This document shows positions 24,337-32,488 of a stretch of 64,000 bases of DNA, one piece after another. How positions within the stretch are numbered: position 1 is the first letter of the stretch; the number at the start of each line of letters is the position of its first letter. The notes under the pieces are model-generated. The model saw only the letters and a list, made by a program, of their open reading frames with translations, was not told the origin of the DNA and ran no database searches. A program made the position numbers and the translations under genes. The stretch is taken from contig JBEBXH010000018.1 in the NCBI GenBank assembly GCA_040391785.1, positions 1 to 64,000 of the forward strand. Reading direction: 5' to 3'. The stretch comes from UBA5239 sp040391785. GTDB taxonomy: Bacteria > Verrucomicrobiota > Lentisphaeria > Victivallales > Victivallaceae.

Positions 24337-26330
24337 TGCTTGAATACGAGGACATCCGGATTTCACGCTCGGGCGATCAACTGGTGATCGCCAATTCCGT
24401 TATTATGCGGACGCTGGATTTGGCCATGGGCGCACCGCGAACGGTTTCGCTGTGCGATGGCGGCGGGCGCGAGTTCACCGCCCCGGACAAGCCACACGCG
24501 GATCTCTCGTTCATCGGGTTGAACCATCCGGGCAATGAAAAAACACCGTGGCGACTCCGCGATATTGCCGCGGAAGTGCTGCCGGGAGATCTGTTCGATT
24601 CGACGCGTGTATGTGTCCGGCTGGCGATGTTCGAACCGGTGGAGCAGGCCGCGTACACCCGCGAATACTTCATCTATCCGGGGCTGCCGGTGATCGCCGT
24701 GCAGAACTTCATCGAATGCCCGGTGAAGCCCAATATTTACTGGAGCCGGCGCGGCGTTTACGCCCGGAATCAGGCGGCGCCCGACTACCGTCACCTGGCC
24801 GAGAGCTGTGCGGACAGCATCCGCCCGGCGAGCGGTATCCGCCCGGAGTGCTCCGTCGAATTTACCGCCATCACCGATATCACCGACGAACTGGTCGCCA
24901 TCCATCCCGCCGAGGGGGAATTGCTGAACGGCAATTTACTGTTCTGTGCTGCCGCCGACGGCGCGGGATTCACCTATCTGCAGGAAGCTCCGCCCAGCGG
25001 CGAGCGCCGCGATTACGAGGCCCACGATTTCCGCCTTGACGGCGACACAATTCTCTCCTGCAACTGGGGCATTCATCCGGCCGAGCTGACCCCCGGTAAA
25101 ACCTTCCGGGGCTACCGTCATGCCCTGATGATTTTTCATTCGGCGGCGGAGCGGAATTTCCTGCTGAAAAAATACCTGCGGACACGCTTCCCCTTCGATG
25201 TGCCGAAACACCACTCCATCCTGATCAATCCGTGGGGATGCGGCTGTTTCCCCAAGTTGGTTAACAAGCAATTCCTGCTGGACGAAATCGCCGCCGCGCC
25301 GTCGCTCGGCGCGACCCATTATCAGATCGACGACGCATGGCAGACCGGCGGCTCGCTCTCCGAGCTTTCCGGCAAAAACCGCAAAGTCACCCCGGAATTC
25401 TGGACCATTTCCAGCGAACGGCTCGGCGGTTCGTTCGACGCGCTTGTGAGCGCCGCCCGGGCCGCCGGGGTTGAGCTCGGGCTATGGCTCGCGCCCTCCG
25501 CGAACAGCGACTACGACGACTGGCGGGAATTCGGCGCGATGGTGTTGGATTATCACCGCCGTTTCGGCTTCAAAATGTTCAAAATCGACTTCATCAAAAT
25601 CCGTACATACACCGCCGAGGAAAACCTGCGCGAACTGCTGGCATACCTGCGGACGGCCTCCGGCGGCGAAGTTTACTTCAACCTCGACATTACCAACGGC
25701 CAGCGCACCGGGTATTTCCATTTCCTGGAATTCGGCAACGTTTTTCTGGAAAACCGCTACGTCAGCCTCGGCATCGGATATCATCCGGAAAAAACGCTGC
25801 GTTCGCTGTGGCGCCTGAGTCGCTTTGTCCGCCCGCAAATGCTGCAGATCGAAGTTCCGAGCCCGGACGACATCAGCGCGGAATTCTACGCCGCCAAACC
25901 GTGGTGCCATCCGGCGGAATATCCGGTCGAATACTGGGCGGCGATCGCCTTTTTCGCGAGTCCGCTGCTGTGGCTGGCGCCCTCGCGGGTGTCGCCCGAA
26001 ATCCGCCGCCGGATCAAGGGCATCATGGACCTGCACTTGCAATACCGAGACCGCATTTTCGCCGGGGAAGTTTTCGCCATCGGCGATGAGCCCGACGGCG
26101 CGGCCATGGCGGCACTGCAGTGCCACGATTTCGCTGATAACACGGGCTTGCTGACCGTCTATCGTGAACTCGGCAATGCGAAGGGTGAAACCGTGCTGAC
26201 CATGGATTACCTGCCGGAAAACCCCGCCTGGAAAATCATCCACGGCGAGGCCGAAATCACCAGTCTTGCCCCCGGTCAAATCCGCCTCACCATCCCCCAG
26301 CGCCCCGGCTTCGCCATCTTCTCCTACTGA
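24336..26330 (+). CDS. GH36-like alpha-galactosidase family protein
   Basis: 664 aa, no signal peptide. An N-terminal beta-supersandwich (about 1-280) is followed by a barrel starting HHSILINPWGCGCFPKLVNK, with GATHYQIDDAWQTGG, GVELGLWLAPSAN, FGFKMFKIDFIKIRT (nucleophile Asp near 417) and HFLEFGNVFLENRYVSLG (acid/base region). This is the GH36/GH27 clan GH-D arrangement. The expected activity is removal of alpha-galactose or a related alpha-linked sugar from imported oligosaccharides. The start codon shares one base with the preceding stop (TAATG). Last gene of the operon. Confidence 0.82.
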   Translation: MLEYEDIRISRSGDQLVIANSVIMRTLDLAMGAPRTVSLCDGGGREFTAPDKPHADLSFIGLNHPGNEKTPWRLRDIAAEVLPGDLFDSTRVCVRLAMFEPVEQAAYTREYFIYPGLPVIAVQNFIECPVKPNIYWSRRGVYARNQAAPDYRHLAESCADSIRPASGIRPECSVEFTAITDITDELVAIHPAEGELLNGNLLFCAAADGAGFTYLQEAPPSGERRDYEAHDFRLDGDTILSCNWGIHPAELTPGKTFRGYRHALMIFHSAAERNFLLKKYLRTRFPFDVPKHHSILINPWGCGCFPKLVNKQFLLDEIAAAPSLGATHYQIDDAWQTGGSLSELSGKNRKVTPEFWTISSERLGGSFDALVSAARAAGVELGLWLAPSANSDYDDWREFGAMVLDYHRRFGFKMFKIDFIKIRTYTAEENLRELLAYLRTASGGEVYFNLDITNGQRTGYFHFLEFGNVFLENRYVSLGIGYHPEKTLRSLWRLSRFVRPQMLQIEVPSPDDISAEFYAAKPWCHPAEYPVEYWAAIAFFASPLLWLAPSRVSPEIRRRIKGIMDLHLQYRDRIFAGEVFAIGDEPDGAAMAALQCHDFADNTGLLTVYRELGNAKGETVLTMDYLPENPAWKIIHGEAEITSLAPGQIRLTIPQRPGFAIFSY

Positions 26331-26468
26331 TCGCAAGCTCCGATTCGCCTGCCGGACCGGTGGGAAAATAATTGCAAAAAAAACAGACCGGAAATCAGCA
26401 CTCTATTTGTATTTTCGGCAAAGCTATCTATTCTTATTGATAAAATCATTAAAGCTAAGGAAACGAGA

Positions 26469-27410
26469 ATGGATAATCGGCACTATTTTGAACGGTTGAA
26501 CGAGCTTAAAAAGAATCTGGGCAAGGTGATTCGCGGCAAGGACGAGGTGCTTGAGTTGATGGTCATCGCCATCATGGCCGACGGGAACATTTTGCTGGAG
26601 GACGTGCCCGGCGTCGGCAAAACCACACTGGCCAAGGCGCTGGCCGCTTCACTGGACAGCCGTTTCACCCGCATCCAGTTCACGCCGGACCTGCTTCCGG
26701 CGGACATTCTCGGCAGTTCGATCTACAACCCGAAGGACGGTTCGTTCCAGTTCCGGCCGGGGCCGGTTTTCACCAATATCCTGTTGGCGGACGAAATCAA
26801 CCGGGCCTCGCCGCGGACCCAGTCGGCACTGCTGGAGGCCATGAGCGAGCGCCAGGTGTCGGTGGAGGGCAAGACGACCCATCTGGAGCGCCCGTTTCTG
26901 GTGATCGCCACTGAGAATCCGGTCGAGTACCAGGGAACGTACCAGCTGCCGGAAGCGCAGCTGGACCGCTTCGCCATGCAGCTGACGCTGGGCTATCCGG
27001 AAAGCGAATTCGAGCTGGAAATGCTTTTTGACCGTATTAACGGCGACCCGGCCACGACGCTGCAGGCGGTATTGAACAGCGAGGAAGTGGTGGAGGCCCA
27101 GAAGCGCGTCTGTCAGGTGAAAGTGGAGAAATCGGTGGCGGGCTATATGCTCGAGCTGGTCCGGGCCACGCGCGCCGACAACCGGGTGGTACTGGGGGCC
27201 AGTCCCCGCGCGCTGCTGCTGCTGTCGCGCTGCGCCCAGGCGGCGGCTTTCCTGGTTGGCCGCGAGTTTGTATTGCCGGAAGATGTGAAAAAAGTGGGGG
27301 TGGCGGTATTGTCGCACCGTCTGGTCCTCGATAACAAGACCCGTTACTCGGGTGTAACCGCGCAGCAGATCGTCAAAGACCTGCTGTCACAGACCAAAAT
27401 ACCCGATTGA
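26469..27410 (+). CDS. MoxR family AAA+ ATPase
   Basis: 313 aa. Walker A GVGKTTLAKAL (about 48-58), Walker B ILLADEINRASPRTQSALLE, sensor region FLVIATENPVEYQGTYQLPE and arginine-finger region LDRFAMQL. MoxR ATPases act as chaperones that mature or activate partner proteins, usually with a VWA/DUF58 protein from the next gene. The downstream DUF58 gene starts within its stop codon (TGATG), so the pair is coupled. Cytoplasmic. Confidence 0.95.
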   Translation: MDNRHYFERLNELKKNLGKVIRGKDEVLELMVIAIMADGNILLEDVPGVGKTTLAKALAASLDSRFTRIQFTPDLLPADILGSSIYNPKDGSFQFRPGPVFTNILLADEINRASPRTQSALLEAMSERQVSVEGKTTHLERPFLVIATENPVEYQGTYQLPEAQLDRFAMQLTLGYPESEFELEMLFDRINGDPATTLQAVLNSEEVVEAQKRVCQVKVEKSVAGYMLELVRATRADNRVVLGASPRALLLLSRCAQAAAFLVGREFVLPEDVKKVGVAVLSHRLVLDNKTRYSGVTAQQIVKDLLSQTKIPD

Positions 27411-28738
27411 TGAAACTGTTTGACTCCTACAATCAGAAGATGGAGAAATTTCTGGACGGCCCGGAGTGGTATCAACTGAGCACCCTCGAACGCCGGCCGG
27501 GCCACTACCGTCCGCCCACGGTAGCGGTGTTTGCCTGGATCGCGGGTTTCCTGTGGCGCTCGCTGACGCTGCAGGCGCTGCTGCTGCTGGTGCCGGGCGG
27601 GCTGATTTTCCTCTATAGCACGATTTCGCTGGAGTCGCCGATTCGGGTGACGACGATCGCCATTTTGATGGTGATGATCGTGGAGGTGTCGATCGGTTAC
27701 GTGTTCCGCCCGCGGCTCAGGATCGAGCGCTCGGTGCCGGAGCGGCTGCGCACCGGGGCCGAATTCAGCATCGGCTACCGCGTGACCAACAAACGGCGGC
27801 TGCCGACCTGGGATATCGAGCTGGACGCCTATCTGCTGCGCAAAGGAGTCAAAATCGACAAGGCGGCCAGCGTCAGCGGCATCGCCGGCGGCGAAACGGT
27901 GTTCCTGACGGCGCACGGCACCGCCACGCAGCGCGGGGTATATCATCTTTATTCGCCGATTGCCGACTCGCTCTTTCCGCTGTCGATCTCCAAATGGAGC
28001 TGTTCGAACAAGGAGCTGAAGCAGGCGATCCACGTCTACCCGGCCTTTACCACGCTGAACAACCTGATTTTGCCGACCGGGAGCAAGTTCCAGAAAAATG
28101 GTACCTCACGGGTGTCGAAAGTGGGCGAATCGGCGGATTTCTATGGCTGCCGGGAGTTCCGCGAGGGCGACGATCCGCGGCACATTTACTGGCGCGGCAG
28201 TGCACGCTCCGGGCAGTTGATCGTGAAGGAGTTCCAGAACGAGTATTTGAGCCGCATCGCGCTGGTCGTGGATACCTACATCCCGGACCGGCGGAAGTGG
28301 TATTCCTTCAAAACCAAGACTTATTTCAAAGAGCTCGAGGGCGGGCTGGAAATCGCGGCGGCGATCACCGACTACCTGACCCGGGGCGAATACGTGGTGG
28401 ACATCTTCGCGGCGGGCGACAAGGTTTATCATTTTCAGGCCGGGCGGCACCTGGCCTGTTTCGACAATATCCTCGATATTCTGGCGGAGGTCCAGCCGAA
28501 TCCCGACCCGAAGGTCAGCGAGCTCTCCGATTCGGTGATGGAGGAGATTTCCGGCATCGGCAGCGCGCTGGTCGTGCTGCTCGGCTGGGATGACGAACGG
28601 GCGAAAATGGTGGAGCGATTCCGGGAGTCCGGCATCAGCATCAAGGCGATCATCATCGACGCCCCGCCGGAAGCGCCGGACTATCTGGTCAGGCTCAATT
28701 CGGACGACATCAACTCGGGGAAAGTACGCGACCTATGA
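27410..28738 (+). CDS. DUF58 domain protein
   Basis: 442 aa from ATG 27410, sharing one base with the moxR stop. Two transmembrane segments near the N-terminus (about 40-100: TVAVFAWIAGFLWRSLTL and IRVTTIAILMVMIVEVSIGY) are followed by a beta domain and the DUF58 signature GCREFREGDDPRHIYWRGSA, then a VWA-like fold (IALVVDTYI). DUF58 proteins are membrane partners of MoxR ATPases. The next gene starts 4 nt before this one ends. Confidence 0.92.
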   Translation: MKLFDSYNQKMEKFLDGPEWYQLSTLERRPGHYRPPTVAVFAWIAGFLWRSLTLQALLLLVPGGLIFLYSTISLESPIRVTTIAILMVMIVEVSIGYVFRPRLRIERSVPERLRTGAEFSIGYRVTNKRRLPTWDIELDAYLLRKGVKIDKAASVSGIAGGETVFLTAHGTATQRGVYHLYSPIADSLFPLSISKWSCSNKELKQAIHVYPAFTTLNNLILPTGSKFQKNGTSRVSKVGESADFYGCREFREGDDPRHIYWRGSARSGQLIVKEFQNEYLSRIALVVDTYIPDRRKWYSFKTKTYFKELEGGLEIAAAITDYLTRGEYVVDIFAAGDKVYHFQAGRHLACFDNILDILAEVQPNPDPKVSELSDSVMEEISGIGSALVVLLGWDDERAKMVERFRESGISIKAIIIDAPPEAPDYLVRLNSDDINSGKVRDL

Positions 28739-30834
28739 ATAAATCCATGTCACAAGTCGCCTGGTCCGCGGTCATCATAGCGCCTGCGCTGCTGCTTTTC
28801 GTGATCGTGGCGGACCTGCCGCATGTGTTGTTGATCACGGCGGGCGGTTACGCGCTGTCGTTCATGCGCCGCAAGCAGATCGTCTGGACCGACCGTACCA
28901 TCATTTACACGCTGGTGGTCATTGCGGTGACGGTGGTGATGCTGGACCTGGTGTTTCCGTTCAACCGCGAGCGTTTCGGCTATGTGACCATGCTGATTCA
29001 GCCGCAGTTTTACACGGTGGGGGCGTTTTATCTGGCGGTGGCGCTGACTTTTTTCAATACCGGCAAGTCGATGATCGGCGGGGCGGCGGCGGTGGCGGTC
29101 TTTTCGCTGATCGCCTCGGCGGACGTGTTTAACTTCAATATGCCCAGCGCCCGGCTGCCGTTTGCCGAAGCGGTGGTCAACACATATTTCTACAATTTCT
29201 ATGTCTGGACGATGTGTATTGAAATCGGCCTGATCCTGATCGCGTTCCGCCACACGGTGCCGCTGCCGGTGGCCTCGCGCAAAAGCCTCGGGACTAAATG
29301 GGTGATCATGGCGATCATGTGGATCGTGCTGCCGCTGCTGATTTACGGCGGGTTCAAGCTTTACCGGCACTTCGAGAGCGAGCTGCGCCGCTGGGAAAAC
29401 ATGCTGATCCGGGTGAGCTCGCGCCAGACCTGGCGGCGCGGCCGGACCGCCGTATTCAGCAAGGAAACCAACCTGCACCGGATCATGAGCCCGGAAGTGT
29501 TGGCCAGCCAGCAGCAAATCATCCTGCGGTCGATCGGGCCGAATCCGCCGGGTTACATGCGCGGCCGGGTTTACGAGGAATACATGAACGGCATCTGGAA
29601 AGAGGCCGCCGGGCAGAAAGCCACCGAATCACTTGCCGGCAAAGGATATGGCGGCATGATCACCTATAAGAGTTTCTTTGTGCGCCCCGAAAAAGCCGAG
29701 TACAAATACGAATATCAGATTTATCAGGACAGCAACTTCATTTCCGATGTGCTGCTGGTGCCGGGCGCGGTGAAACGGCTCGACGCCATCGCCGACCACA
29801 TGACCCTCTCCGAAAACGGCATCATCAAGCTTGAGGACTGGCAGAAGGACGGCGGCTACACGGTTTTCGCCGACGACAGCGCCGATGAAGCCTATCCGGC
29901 CCCCCCCGCCGACCCGCCCGAATACCTCCTGCAGTATTCTCCACGACTGCAGCAGGGGCTGCAGGATTTTCTGGACGCCGTGCCGGGGCTGGCGGCCGCC
30001 GCCACCGACGAACAGCGGTTCATGCTCCTGCTCAAGTATTACCAGGACAATTTCACTTACAGTCTAAGCTGGGAGGCTGACCCAATGCTCGACCCGGTGC
30101 TTCATTTTTTGAAAAACGTCCGGCAGGGGCACTGCGAACTCTACGCCGCGTCGATGACACTGCTGCTCCGGCGGATGGACATCCCGGCACGTTATGTGAC
30201 CGGATTCATCTGCGCCGAGGGACATCCCTCCGGCAAATATTTCGTGGCCCGCATCGGCAACGCCCACGCGTGGCTGGAGGCTTATGACCGCGACCGTAAA
30301 CAATGGGTTATGCTGGAGCCGACCCCGCCCACCGAAATCGGCGGGGCGCAGGGCGACTGGGACACCATCAGCGACTGGCGCGACCGGATCGGGCAGAGCT
30401 GGCAGCAACTTATGGCCAACCTGCGGCGCGGGCTTTTCGCCGAGGCCATTGCCGATGCCGCGGTGTTCATCTGGGAGGTGGTCTGGTTTATCGTCGCCAA
30501 TCCGTTCGGCGTGCTGCTGATCATCGGGGCGGGGATCTGGTACTGGCGGCGGCGTCATCGCCACCGGAAAAAGCTCTCCGCGCTGGCGCAGTCGCGCGAA
30601 ATCATCGCCCTTGGCAAACTGTACCGTAAATGGGCCGATAAATGGGAAAAACGCCTGTCGCTGTCACACGAACCCGGCCGCAGTTCCAGCGAGCTCCTCG
30701 ATCTGCTCCGCAATTCCAATCTGCTCAAGCCCGGGGAACTGCAGAAAGCCGAGGCATTCATCCTTCGCTACCAGCAGCTCCGCTTCAGCGGCAACCCCGT
30801 CACCCGCGATGACCTGAAACAACTCCTTCAGTAG
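28735..30834 (+). CDS. TgpA-like membrane transglutaminase
   Basis: 699 aa. Five or six N-terminal transmembrane helices (to about residue 215), a periplasmic part with a transglutaminase core, and one more membrane helix near 585 (FIVANPFGVLLIIGAGIWY) before a cytosolic DUF4129-like tail. Catalytic Cys in RQGHCELYAASM (about 466) and His in IGNAHAWLEAY (about 508) are present; the third position reads MLEPTPP, with Glu where many relatives have Asp. Forms the classical MoxR-DUF58-TgpA operon, with an ATGA overlap to the gene before. Substrate unknown; periplasmic peptide or peptidoglycan-related processing is likely. Confidence 0.92.
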   Translation: MNKSMSQVAWSAVIIAPALLLFVIVADLPHVLLITAGGYALSFMRRKQIVWTDRTIIYTLVVIAVTVVMLDLVFPFNRERFGYVTMLIQPQFYTVGAFYLAVALTFFNTGKSMIGGAAAVAVFSLIASADVFNFNMPSARLPFAEAVVNTYFYNFYVWTMCIEIGLILIAFRHTVPLPVASRKSLGTKWVIMAIMWIVLPLLIYGGFKLYRHFESELRRWENMLIRVSSRQTWRRGRTAVFSKETNLHRIMSPEVLASQQQIILRSIGPNPPGYMRGRVYEEYMNGIWKEAAGQKATESLAGKGYGGMITYKSFFVRPEKAEYKYEYQIYQDSNFISDVLLVPGAVKRLDAIADHMTLSENGIIKLEDWQKDGGYTVFADDSADEAYPAPPADPPEYLLQYSPRLQQGLQDFLDAVPGLAAAATDEQRFMLLLKYYQDNFTYSLSWEADPMLDPVLHFLKNVRQGHCELYAASMTLLLRRMDIPARYVTGFICAEGHPSGKYFVARIGNAHAWLEAYDRDRKQWVMLEPTPPTEIGGAQGDWDTISDWRDRIGQSWQQLMANLRRGLFAEAIADAAVFIWEVVWFIVANPFGVLLIIGAGIWYWRRRHRHRKKLSALAQSREIIALGKLYRKWADKWEKRLSLSHEPGRSSSELLDLLRNSNLLKPGELQKAEAFILRYQQLRFSGNPVTRDDLKQLLQ

Positions 30835-30837
30835 TTA

Positions 30838-30858
30838 CGGGCCAGGTCATTCTGCCCG
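30838..30858 (+). terminator. Weak intrinsic terminator after TgpA-like gene
   Basis: CGGGC / GCCCG stem with an 11-nt loop followed by CTTTTG, beginning 4 nt after the stop codon. Short stem, so only tentative. Confidence 0.4.
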
Positions 30859-30897
30859 CTTTTGCATATCCGTTACGATGTCCATACTCCCTGCCCC

Positions 30898-30925
30898 TTG
30901 ACAAAAAAAGAATATCGGCTATAGT
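30898..30925 (+). promoter_or_regulatory. Promoter of the IclR gene
   Basis: -35 TTGACA (30898-30903), 16-nt spacer, -10 TATAGT (30920-30925), 21 nt upstream of the ATG. Confidence 0.75.
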
Positions 30926-30945
30926 TTCAGGAAAGGAAAAAAGCA

Positions 30946-31707
30946 ATGAAAAAAGATTCCGGAACCGTCAAGTCGGTGTTAAAAGCGCTCTCCGCGCTGG
31001 ACTTTGTCATGGAGCAGTCGATGACCCGGCCCGGCGTGGGCCTCTCCGAAGTCGCCGCCGCGCTGGACATCCAGCCCACCACCACCCGCAATATCCTGAA
31101 AACCATGGAAATCGCCGGTTACATCGGCCGCGCCGGCGACCGTCTTTATGTCCCCGGCCCCAAGTGTTACGGCATGAGCCGCGGTGCCCGCGTGGCCAAC
31201 AAACTGCTCAAGGTCATGACCCCCGTACTCGACCGCCTGGCCGAGGAAATCGGCGAGTCCTTTGTGGTGGTGACCCTCTTCAACGGCATGCGCAAGGTAC
31301 TGCTGCGCCGTCAGGGCATGTCCCCGATCGTGGTGGAAACCAGCAAAGCCGAACAGGACAACATGGCGTATCAACTGGTGACGACCCGGATCATGCTGGC
31401 TTTCGCCTCTGAGCGTGAACTCGACCTTTTCGTCGAACTCAACGGCCTCCCCGGCCGCGAATGGGACGGCATCGACAGCCGCGTCCTGCTGGATGAACAT
31501 TTGCACAAGTTGAAAATGGCGGGTTATGCGGAAGCCCTGGCCGGCGGCAGTCTTTACGCCGCGGCGTTTCCGTTGCTGGACAGCAGCGGCATGATGCTGG
31601 GCGCCATCGGCATTCACATGCCGTCCTTCCGGGTGACCCCGGAGGAAAAGCAGAAAATCTTCGCCGCCCTCCACGCCACCCTATTCACCCTCCAGGACCA
31701 GCTTTAA
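30946..31707 (+). CDS. IclR family transcriptional regulator
   Basis: 253 aa. The N-terminal winged HTH (VKSVLKALSALDFVMEQ, GLSEVAAALDIQPTTTRNIL, METAGYI-like segment MEIAGYIGRAGD) is followed by the IclR effector domain (VMTPVLDRLAEEIGESFVVV, AAFPLLDSSGMMLGAIGIHM). IclR regulators respond to small organic acids or sugar-degradation intermediates. It stands alone: upstream is a separate operon and downstream a convergent lipoprotein, so no target can be named. The family Cys/Ser/Thr ligand positions cannot be judged by eye. Confidence 0.9.
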   Translation: MKKDSGTVKSVLKALSALDFVMEQSMTRPGVGLSEVAAALDIQPTTTRNILKTMEIAGYIGRAGDRLYVPGPKCYGMSRGARVANKLLKVMTPVLDRLAEEIGESFVVVTLFNGMRKVLLRRQGMSPIVVETSKAEQDNMAYQLVTTRIMLAFASERELDLFVELNGLPGREWDGIDSRVLLDEHLHKLKMAGYAEALAGGSLYAAAFPLLDSSGMMLGAIGIHMPSFRVTPEEKQKIFAALHATLFTLQDQL

Positions 31708-31710
31708 ATA

Positions 31711-31771
31711 AAGTGACGGACGAGTGACGGATCAGCTTTTAAGCTCACTTTCCGGGAAGTGACGGACGAGT
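31711..31771. repeat. Direct repeat AAGTGACGGACGAGT (x2)
   Basis: Identical 15-nt copies at 31711-31725 and 31757-31771. The second copy lies inside the 3' end of the lipoprotein gene and encodes its last residues. The core GACTCGTCCG (minus strand) also occurs in the 9-nt repeat at 56529-56555. Confidence 0.7.
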
Positions 31772-32356
31772 CGGCAGTATCTGAACCGGGATGTCAAATA
31801 CCAATTCAACGCGGTTAACCTGGTCCGCCGGATTGGGCAGGAACTGAATGCTGAATGCTGAATAGAATCCTTGAGACTGCAGAGCATTGCTATTGGGGCC
31901 AGGGTTGGTAAGAGTGTTTTTTAATCCGCTTAAAACAGGATTGATGAATGACGGACTTGTCGACAAATCACTGACGGCCATTCTTCCCTTGTCATAACTG
32001 AACTTACCCGTCAGTTCTTTCAGGAAACGAATGCCGATGAGTTCGCCGTTTTCCTTTTCCATGACGATTCCGCGAAGCGTGAAGTCGGCATTGGTGCAGG
32101 GAGCTCCCGCCCCATTGCCAATACTTAAAAGATAATAAAGCTCGTAACTGAAATCGCCAAGTGAACTTTGCCCCAGCTGAATTTTGCCGGAAGAACTGCC
32201 CGCCAGAAAACCGTCCGTCTTCGAAACCGTGTATTGCTGGCCGCTCGCATCCCCGGAAATTTCCATCAGCTTGACACTCGCCACCTGCGTTTTCTGATGA
32301 AAACACCCGCTAAGCCCCAGACAGGCCACAACCAGAATCAGAGAAATAGCACGCAC
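31745..32356 (-). CDS. Hypothetical lipoprotein
   Basis: 203 aa. Lipoprotein signal MRAISLILVVACLGLSGC with lipobox LSGC, so the mature protein begins at Cys18. The rest is mostly predicted beta structure, weakly hydrophilic (YTVSKTDGFLAGSSSGKIQL, FTLRGIVMEKENGELIGIRF). No domain recognised. The last residues (TRPSLPGK) are encoded by a copy of a short repeat, suggesting that the C-terminus was extended by repeat insertion. Convergent with the IclR gene, 37 nt apart. Confidence 0.7.
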   Translation of the reverse strand: MRAISLILVVACLGLSGCFHQKTQVASVKLMEISGDASGQQYTVSKTDGFLAGSSSGKIQLGQSSLGDFSYELYYLLSIGNGAGAPCTNADFTLRGIVMEKENGELIGIRFLKELTGKFSYDKGRMAVSDLSTSPSFINPVLSGLKNTLTNPGPNSNALQSQGFYSAFSIQFLPNPADQVNRVELVFDIPVQILPTRPSLPGK

Positions 32357-32395
32357 AATACCCCCCTTTTCAGTTCTTAAGTTTCTTTCTCAGCC

Positions 32396-32445
32396 AAAAA
32401 CGCTTCCGGGCAACGTTTCGCCGTTGCATCACGCCCGGGCAAGCG
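32396..32445 (-). terminator. Compound hairpin terminator after gpmI
   Basis: On the minus strand an outer stem CGCTT / AAGCG, supported by CCGG pairs, encloses an inner hairpin GCAACG-GCGAAA-CGTTGC and ends in TTTTT. It lies about 40 nt past the gpmI stop. Confidence 0.6.
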
Positions 32446-32470
32446 CCCGGCGGCATGTCTATTTTTTTGA

Positions 32471-32488
32471 ATTCGTAATTCGTAATTA
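32471..32488. repeat. Heptamer repeat at the gpmI stop codon
   Basis: Two ATTCGTA units plus a partial third; the gpmI stop codon (TAA, minus strand) is formed by the tract. Confidence 0.7.
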
